A stretch of 19,440 nucleotides of DNA from an uncultured Bacteroides sp. (GTDB lineage Bacteria > Bacteroidota > Bacteroidia > Bacteroidales > Bacteroidaceae), in the NCBI RefSeq assembly GCF_949298305.1, contig NZ_CASFWU010000053.1, positions 1-19,440 on the forward strand, in the 5' to 3' direction. The notes under the pieces are model-generated. The model was not told where the DNA came from and did not search any database. It saw nothing but the letters and a program-made list of their open reading frames with translations. The position numbers were made by a program, and so were the translations under genes. Shown one piece after another: positions 14,704-19,440 of the stretch; within the stretch, counting starts at the first letter, position 1; the number at the start of each line of letters is the position of its first letter.

Positions 14704-15903
14704 CTATTCAATCCTTCCCGGATAGGCTTCCAGTGCCTTCTGGAGCACGAAAAGGGCACGGGTCAAGTCTTCCTTCTTCAGCACGTAGGCTATACGCACC
14801 TCGTTGCGACCGGAACCCGGCGTGGTATAAAAGCCAGAGGCTGGGGCCATGAATACCGTCTGCCCCTCGTATTCGAAGTCAGAAAGGCACCAGGCACAGA
14901 ACTTGTCAGAATCGTCCACGGGCAGCTTGGCTACGGTGTAGAACGCTCCCATAGGGATGGGCGAGTAGACGCCGGGAATGCGGTTCAAACCGTCAATAAG
15001 GCACTTGCGGCGTTCCACATACTCGTCATAGGTGTCACGCAGATAGTCCTCGCCGGCATCGAGCGATGCCTCGGCAGCAATCTGTCCAATCAAGGGAGGA
15101 CTGAGACGGGCCTGGCAGAACTTCATCACGGCGTCTCGTATCTCCTTGTTCTTGGTAATGAGTGCCCCGATGCGGATGCCGCACTCGGAGTAACGCTTGG
15201 AAACGGAGTCGATGAGCACCACATTCTGCTCAATGCCTTCCAGGTGGCAGGCGGAGATGTAGGGCGAACCGGTGTAGATGAACTCGCGGTACACCTCGTC
15301 CGAAAAGAGGAAGAGGTCGTACTTCTTCACCAGATCGCGTATCTGGTTCATCTCGCGGCGGGTATAGAGGTAGCCCGTGGGGTTGTTGGGATTGCAAATC
15401 AGAATAGCCCGTGTACGCTCATTGATAAGCTCCTCGAACTTCTCGACTTTTGGCAAAGAGAAACCTTCCTCTATGGTGGTGGCAATCGTGCGTATCTTAG
15501 CTCCGGCTGAAATAGCAAAAGCCATATAATTGGCGTAAGCCGGCTCGGGGACGATAATTTCGTCGCCCGGGTTTAAACAGGCCATAAAAGAGAAAAGCAC
15601 TGCCTCCGAACCACCGGAAGTGATGATAATATCATCAGCTGTCAAATGTATGTTATACTTCTCATAATATCCCACCAGTTTTTCCCGGTAGCTCCGATAG
15701 CCCGCACTGGGACTATACTCCAACACTTTGCGATTGATATTGCGTATAGCATCAATCGCTACTTGTGGCGTGGGCAGGTCGGGCTGTCCGATGTTCAGAT
15801 GAAAGACATGAATGCCCCTTTGTTTGGCCGCATCAGCCAGCGGGGCCAGTTTTCTGATGGGAGAGGCGGGCATCTCCATCCCACGGATAGATATTGTCGG
15901 CAT
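14704..15903 (-). CDS. PLP-dependent aminotransferase, class I/II (aspartate aminotransferase-like)
   Basis: 399 aa, the typical size. It transfers amino groups between an amino acid and a 2-oxo acid in the cytoplasm using pyridoxal phosphate. Fold-type I landmarks are all present: HLNIGQPDLPTP near 35-46, GGSEAVLF at 97-104, CNPNNPTGYLY at 170-180 with the substrate-binding Asn, SDEVYREFIY with Asp202, and SVSKRYSECGIRIG, in which Lys236 is the Schiff-base lysine. NEVRIAYV near the C-terminus supplies the carboxylate-binding Arg. Related proteins are annotated as aspartate or alanine aminotransferases; the sequence does not settle the substrate. It is upstream of the LolE-like permease and divergent from the fucose-isomerase-like gene. 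A -7 motif on the minus strand lies at 15979-15986. Confidence 0.92.
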   Translation of the reverse strand: MPTISIRGMEMPASPIRKLAPLADAAKQRGIHVFHLNIGQPDLPTPQVAIDAIRNINRKVLEYSPSAGYRSYREKLVGYYEKYNIHLTADDIIITSGGSEAVLFSFMACLNPGDEIIVPEPAYANYMAFAISAGAKIRTIATTIEEGFSLPKVEKFEELINERTRAILICNPNNPTGYLYTRREMNQIRDLVKKYDLFLFSDEVYREFIYTGSPYISACHLEGIEQNVVLIDSVSKRYSECGIRIGALITKNKEIRDAVMKFCQARLSPPLIGQIAAEASLDAGEDYLRDTYDEYVERRKCLIDGLNRIPGVYSPIPMGAFYTVAKLPVDDSDKFCAWCLSDFEYEGQTVFMAPASGFYTTPGSGRNEVRIAYVLKKEDLTRALFVLQKALEAYPGRIE

Positions 15904-15978
15904 ATCGTTCTTAACTTATTCAGATTACAAATTAAATTGTCCTGGCAAATACAGGCTGCCACACAATTATTGAAGCTG

Positions 15979-15986
15979 CAAATGTA
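15979..15986 (-). promoter_or_regulatory. Bacteroides -7 motif for the aminotransferase gene
   Basis: Minus strand TACATTTG, an exact TAnnTTTG match, 75 bp before the ATG. A TTTG lies further upstream on the same strand (16003-16006) but only 16 bp away, shorter than the usual 19-21. Confidence 0.45.
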
Positions 15987-16079
15987 GCGATTTATTTGAA
16001 ACCAAAGGAGGCCAGAACATAAAATCTTTAAAAAGGTTATCTATATATTAAAAGGCAATGCCATCTGAAAAGAAAGACT

Positions 16080-16087
16080 TACCTTTG
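16080..16087 (+). promoter_or_regulatory. Bacteroides -7 motif for the fucose-isomerase-like gene
   Basis: TACCTTTG, an exact TAnnTTTG match, 54 bp before ATG 16142. No clear -33 TTTG box is present. Confidence 0.45.
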
Positions 16088-16141
16088 GATTACAAATAAA
16101 AAGAACCTTATTCATTAAGAAACTGCAAAGCCCGTGTAATC

Positions 16142-17377
16142 ATGACAGTCAACCTCATCACTTTTGTTTCGCCCCTGCATAGGCAGACACCCATCCGGAA
16201 TTCCCACGAAGTACTGCTGGCCGAACTGGAAAAATATTTCACTATCAACCTCGTTGACCACTCCAATATAGGGAAATTGACACAGGATGACTTCAGCATT
16301 GTCTTCATTGCTACCGGAGGCGTAGAAAAACTGGTTGCCCAACACTTCGAAGCACTGCCCCGCCCCACTGCACTCCTGACGGATGGCATATACAACTCCC
16401 TGCCTGCCGCTCTGGAAATAGCCTCGTGGTTACATAACCGAGGAATGAAGAATGAAATACTGCACGGTGAACCGACCGACATCGCCAAACGCCTCTTCAT
16501 TCTGTACAACAACTTCCGCGCCCAGCGAGCCCTGTCGGGCCGACGAATCGGTGTCATAGGTGCTCCTTCAGGCTGGTTAATAGCGAGCAATGTGGATTTC
16601 TTACTAGCCAAACGGCGATGGGAAGTAGAATATATAAATGTGCCCATCGAACGCGTCTACGAATATTATGCACTGACTTCCGAAGATGAAGTGGGTGAAG
16701 AAGCTGCAGTACTGGCAGAAAAGGCACTGGCTTGTAGAGAGGCCTCACCCGAAGACCTACTCAAAGCCATGAAACTCCATGCCGCCATCAGAAAATTGGT
16801 GAGAGAAGAACGACTGGACGCACTGACCCTAAGCTGCTTCCGAGTAATTGACCAAGTAGGCACAACAGGTTGTTTGGCACTTGCACTGCTGAATGACGAA
16901 GGTATTATTGCCGGCTGTGAAGGAGATTTGCAAGCAGTATTTACCATGATGGTAGCAAAGACTCTGACCGGACAGGCACCGTTCATGGGAAATCCCTCAC
17001 TGGTTAATGTACGGAACAATGAACTCGTTCTGTCGCATTGCACGGTAGGGTTGAAACAAACTGAAAGATTCATCATCAGAAGCCATTTTGAAACGGGAAC
17101 CGGGATAGGAATACAGGGCATATTGCCTGAAGGAGAAGTGACACTTGTTAAATGTGGAGGAGAATGCCTTGACGAATACTACCTAAGTAGCGGTACCCTT
17201 GTAGAAAATACGAACCATATCAATATGTGCCGCACACAAGTAAAGATACGCATGAACACACCAGCCGACTATTTTCTCAAAAACCCACTGGGCAACCATC
17301 ACATCCTGCTGCACGGAAACCATGAAGCTGTACTGAACGAATTTTTCCAGGCAAACGGATGCAAACGGATAGAATAA
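16142..17377 (+). CDS. L-fucose isomerase-like protein (sugar isomerase family)
   Basis: 411 aa, cytoplasmic, no signal peptide. The N-terminal part (about 1-170) has two alternating alpha/beta stretches, including RRIGVIGAPSGWLIAS at 134-149. The C-terminal part carries the features of the fucose/arabinose isomerase fold: AGCEGD with Glu260 and Asp262 as likely metal ligands, LSHCT with His299, and GNHHILLHGNH at 384-394. It is clearly shorter than true L-fucose isomerase (about 590 aa), which fits the group annotated as L-fucose isomerase-like or hypothetical sugar isomerases. The reaction and sugar are unknown. No fucose kinase, aldolase or permease gene lies next to it. It is a single-gene unit with its own promoter motif and a hairpin terminator downstream. 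Its codon use is more A/T-ending than that of aroC and the dipeptidase gene. Confidence 0.75.
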   Translation: MTVNLITFVSPLHRQTPIRNSHEVLLAELEKYFTINLVDHSNIGKLTQDDFSIVFIATGGVEKLVAQHFEALPRPTALLTDGIYNSLPAALEIASWLHNRGMKNEILHGEPTDIAKRLFILYNNFRAQRALSGRRIGVIGAPSGWLIASNVDFLLAKRRWEVEYINVPIERVYEYYALTSEDEVGEEAAVLAEKALACREASPEDLLKAMKLHAAIRKLVREERLDALTLSCFRVIDQVGTTGCLALALLNDEGIIAGCEGDLQAVFTMMVAKTLTGQAPFMGNPSLVNVRNNELVLSHCTVGLKQTERFIIRSHFETGTGIGIQGILPEGEVTLVKCGGECLDEYYLSSGTLVENTNHINMCRTQVKIRMNTPADYFLKNPLGNHHILLHGNHEAVLNEFFQANGCKRIE

Positions 17378-17411
17378 AAGCTGCCATTTTCTATCCGAAT
17401 GAAAAAAGAAG

Positions 17412-17480
17412 GCATGACAGGCGCATATTCAGAGCACCCAAGGACTGACTGTAACTCCTGCGCCTGCCATGCTTTTATTT
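17412..17480 (+). terminator. Terminator after the fucose-isomerase-like gene
   Basis: GCATGACAGGCGCA (17412-17425) pairs with TGCGCCTGCCATGC (17459-17472) with one A/C mismatch, followed at once by TTTTATTT. The loop is 33 bases, longer than usual. A-rich bases before the left arm (GAAAAAAGAAG) would form a weak extension of the stem. Confidence 0.7.
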
Positions 17481-17698
17481 CAGATTAATCCGCAAACATA
17501 CAGAAAAACAACGTACACACAAAGCATCTCATTATCAAAGCCAGCGACCGTCCGCCCAATAATTAATCAAAAATAATTACCAAAAGCACAATCCAATCCA
17601 ACATCAAAGGATGTTACAGAACAAAACAACTCTGCAACTATCCACAAGCAATTATAAATCAACCACTTACAAACCGGCTATAATTTCATCATGAATTA

Positions 17699-17797
17699 TA
17701 GGCAACATTGAGAAAGAAGGTAGGCAACATTCGGGTAGATAGTAGGCAACATTCGGGTAGATAGTAGGCAACATTCAACGCCATACCAGGCAACATT
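17699..17797. repeat. Five TAGGCAACATT repeats at an exact 22-bp period
   Basis: TAGGCAACATT starts at 17699, 17721, 17743 and 17765, with CAGGCAACATT at 17787. The spacing is exactly 22 bp each time, about two helical turns, so all copies face the same side of the DNA. The 11-base gaps differ except that two are identical (CGGGTAGATAG). Conserved core with drifting gaps suggests selection on the core as a protein-binding site; a transposon end with multiple transposase sites is the main alternative. Confidence 0.85.
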
Positions 17798-17914
17798 ATC
17801 AATTATACATAAAATATTTTGTCATTTATGCAACACAAAGAGCCATCAATATCAACAATTATAACCACACCTCACAAAAGTTAGAAAATCTATTAAACGC
17901 CTCTCTGCACCTTC

Positions 17915-18154
17915 ATATATATACTTAAGTTTCGCAAGTTTATTAATCTATTGTAGTTAAGGAGTTAAGAAGTTAAGGAGTTAAGCCAATACCTTTGTGA
18001 AAAGGATGCCGACCATACACTTGAGCTATCGGCTTTAACTCCTAAGCCCACCCTGGTGGGGTCTCTCCCCCTTCGGGGGGGAGTTGGAGGGGGCTTTCTT
18101 TTAACTCCCTTAACTCCAGCAAGTTTCGCAAATGCGAAACTTGAGTATATATAT
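17915..18154. repeat. 240-bp intergenic element with inverted-repeat ends
   Basis: The left end (17915-17936, AT run then CTTAAGTTTCGCA) is the reverse complement of the right end (18133-18154) with one mismatch in 22. Inside the left end are four copies of AGTTAAGR at 8-bp period (about 17956-17984); inside the right end are their inverted counterparts (TTAACTCCCTTAACTCC). The centre holds GC-rich hairpins. AAGTTTCGCA also forms a local 10-bp hairpin at 18121-18142. There is no coding capacity and no clear target duplication. It fits a MITE-like or other dispersed Bacteroides repeat. Confidence 0.6.
18044..18096. repeat. GC-rich multi-hairpin core
   Basis: CCCACC-CT-GGTGGG (18047-18060) forms one short hairpin and CTCCCCC (18065-18071) with GGGGGAG (18077-18083) another, while AAGCCC and GGGCTT close the outside. 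Together they can fold as a branched structure. Read on the minus strand, 18080-18096 is nearly identical to the start of the terminator at 6296. Confidence 0.6.
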
Positions 18155-18498
18155 ATTTCCGACAACAACGTCCTTCTTTGGCTAACGACCACTTAAGGAA
18201 GTTGCTGTTTACAGGGCGGGATAAGACACGTCAAAAGTTCATTTTTCGCATTAGCCATTCAAACTATTCCCAGAGTCAATGGTCATCCACCTGTGATATA
18301 TCCCGAGAACGCTCACAAAGCCTTCAAGACGACTATCACAGACAAGGGATCCGAAAAGAATTTTATCATTAATTAACTCCTACCCGTGCAGTGCAACGAC
18401 CGTTCTTGGCATTTAGATGAATGTAACGCAACTACATTGCAAAGCTAAGCAATAACATACAGATTATATTAACCAAATTGACTCAAAAAAAATACATT

Positions 18499-19188
18499 AT
18501 GACAACCATTTCAAAAGCCCACCAACTGCTGGCCGCTACCATGCTGTTCTTCGGTACACTGACCCTGCAATCCTGTTTGGATGATGATAATGACAACTAC
18601 CAATACGCTTTTCCAAACGCATTGGTCACCGTCAAACAAACCGAAAATCAAACACTCTTCCTGCAATTGGACGACCACACGACCCTACTACCCGTCAACG
18701 TAAAGGAATCGCCTTTCGGAGATAAGGAAGTAAGGGCACTGGTCAATTACAATGAAGTGAATGAACCCTGCGAAGGTTATGACCAGGCTATCCACATCAA
18801 CTGGATAGACAGCATTCTGACCAAACCGATGGTACCGAACTTGGCCGAAGAGAATGACCAGGTGTATGGCAAGGATCCGGTAGAAATTGTCAATGACTGG
18901 GTAACCATCGCCGAAGACGGTTACCTGACCTTGCGCTTCAGGACGCGCTGGGGAGGAGAGGCAACCCACTTCGTAAACCTGATTTCTACCAACAACCCGG
19001 AAAACCCCTACGAAGTGGAATTCCGTCACAATGCCTATGGAGACCTTTACGGAATGACAGGTGACGGGCTGGTAGCTTTCAGACTGAACCAACTGCCCGA
19101 CACACAAGGCGAGACCGTAAAGCTGAGACTGAAATGGAATTCATTCAGCGGTGAGAAGTCGGCCGAGTTTGACTACTGTACCCGCTAG
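18499..19188 (+). CDS. NigD-like lipoprotein
   Basis: 229 aa from ATG 18499 (MTTISKAHQL); the TTG at 18478 would add only MTQKKYI and is rejected. A signal peptide ends at Cys26 (LQSC), followed by LDDDNDN, an acidic run consistent with a surface lipoprotein export signal. The mature protein fits NigD-type proteins: a small N-terminal beta-barrel-like part (YAFPNALVTVKQTENQTLFLQLDD, then VRALVNYNEV) of about 80-90 residues and a C-terminal beta-sandwich (about 125-229: VEIVNDWVTIAEDGYLTLRF, HFVNLIS, EVEFRHNAYGD, VKLRLKWNSF). NigD was first named in a bacteriocin-linked operon of Bacteroides relatives, but most homologues, like this one, stand alone with no bacteriocin genes nearby, and their role is unknown. 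A hairpin repeat follows at 19273-19327. Confidence 0.8.
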   Translation: MTTISKAHQLLAATMLFFGTLTLQSCLDDDNDNYQYAFPNALVTVKQTENQTLFLQLDDHTTLLPVNVKESPFGDKEVRALVNYNEVNEPCEGYDQAIHINWIDSILTKPMVPNLAEENDQVYGKDPVEIVNDWVTIAEDGYLTLRFRTRWGGEATHFVNLISTNNPENPYEVEFRHNAYGDLYGMTGDGLVAFRLNQLPDTQGETVKLRLKWNSFSGEKSAEFDYCTR

Positions 19189-19272
19189 TCCACACCTGCC
19201 TCATCCGACATGGTGGCAACCAAATCCGAGTTATCCTTGAAATAACGGAGTCTTACTGGACATCATAGCCCG

Positions 19273-19327
19273 CACAGATTGACACGGATTGACACAGATT
19301 GAAGAAGGAATCTGTGCCAATCCGTGT
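19273..19327. repeat. Direct and inverted repeat after the NigD-like gene
   Basis: Three tandem 10-bp units (CACAGATTGA, CACGGATTGA, CACAGATTGA; 19273-19302) form the left side of a hairpin: 19282-19300 pairs with 19309-19327 with one mismatch in 19 across an 8-base loop. No T-run follows on the plus strand, so it may be an mRNA 3' structure or a dispersed repeat instead of a simple terminator. The remaining bases to 19440 are AT-rich and I see no gene in them. Confidence 0.6.
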
Positions 19328-19440
19328 AATTTATGGTGCACGTTTATTAGTGGTGCGATAAAAATTACATCACTGTAGTTAAACGATTAATTTTAAATCA
19401 AATATAAGCGTTCATTGATTTTTTGATTTGAAAATGATTT

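Larger units (their letters stand above)
17378..18498. other. Long gene-free, repeat-rich region
   Basis: 1.1 kb, AT-rich, between the fucose-isomerase-like and NigD-like genes. It holds the terminator (17412-17480), a small inverted repeat AACATC-aaag-GATGTT (17600-17615), the 22-bp phased repeats (17699-17797), the inverted-repeat element (17915-18154) and an AATGTA/TACATT inverted repeat (18420-18438) upstream of the NigD-like gene. A 64-residue open frame from a TTG at 18178 and an alternative frame ending near 18372 show no recognisable protein; a decayed gene fragment cannot be excluded. Confidence 0.5.

Noticed and set aside
17699..17797. A CRISPR array
   Set aside because: The repeat core is only 11 bp and the gaps are 11 bp with two identical, far below CRISPR sizes, and no cas genes are nearby.
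17965..18192. A 75-residue minus-strand open frame with a Pro-rich KPPPTPPRRG stretch
   Set aside because: The Pro-rich part is just the translated GC-rich hairpin core of the 240-bp element; this is a typical false gene in Bacteroides repeats.
18178..18372. A 64-residue plus-strand open frame before the NigD-like gene
   Set aside because: TTG start and no recognisable family; an overlapping frame reads equally well, so neither can be supported as a gene.

Overview
The window looks like chromosomal DNA of a Bacteroides-type gut Bacteroidota. The support is the gene content (FimB/Mfa2-like lipoproteins, a NigD-like lipoprotein, a calycin-like lipoprotein, an OMP_b-brl_3-type TonB-dependent barrel), lipoproteins with acidic residues after the lipobox cysteine, and several matches to the Bacteroides -7 promoter motif TAnnTTTG. 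No rRNA, tRNA, CRISPR array, transposase or integrase is visible.

Layout. (1) 1-2832: the start of a sensor histidine kinase (minus strand, cut by the window edge) is divergent from a 763-aa TonB-dependent outer-membrane barrel. The 153-bp gap between them carries TAAC repeats phased at 11 bp, a likely response-regulator binding region. (2) 2933-3468: a perfect 28-nt palindrome acts as a shared terminator between the barrel gene and a convergent small calycin-like surface lipoprotein. (3) 3743-6276: aroC (chorismate synthase) and an M20 dipeptidase on the plus strand, separated by a hairpin and ended by a rho-independent terminator. (4) 6277-6598: a gene-free stretch with a 21-bp tandem repeat and a strong hairpin. 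(5) 6599-12955: a three-gene minus-strand operon of large lipoproteins. The first gene joins an Mfa2/FimB-like N-terminal part to a C-terminal metzincin active site (HELGHVMGYGH). The next two are tandem paralogues with fimbrillin-like N-termini and a shared C-terminal domain resembling FISUMP. ATGA and near-zero spacing couple the three. (6) 13305-15903: a LolC/E-type ABC permease and a PLP aminotransferase, both minus strand. (7) 16142-17377: a divergent L-fucose-isomerase-like protein. (8) 17378-18498: a 1.1-kb gene-free region with a terminator, five 11-bp repeats at an exact 22-bp period, and a 240-bp element bounded by inverted repeats. (9) 18499-19188: a NigD-like lipoprotein, followed by another hairpin repeat.

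Housekeeping metabolism (aroC, dipeptidase, aminotransferase, lipoprotein-export permease) is interspersed with cell-surface accessory functions. The best candidate for an undescribed system is the metzincin plus paired FimB/FISUMP-like lipoprotein operon, which I infer to be a surface adhesin or pilus-related assembly with its own protease. The second candidate is the repeat-rich region 17.7-18.2 kb. All functions come from reading the sequence; no database search was run.
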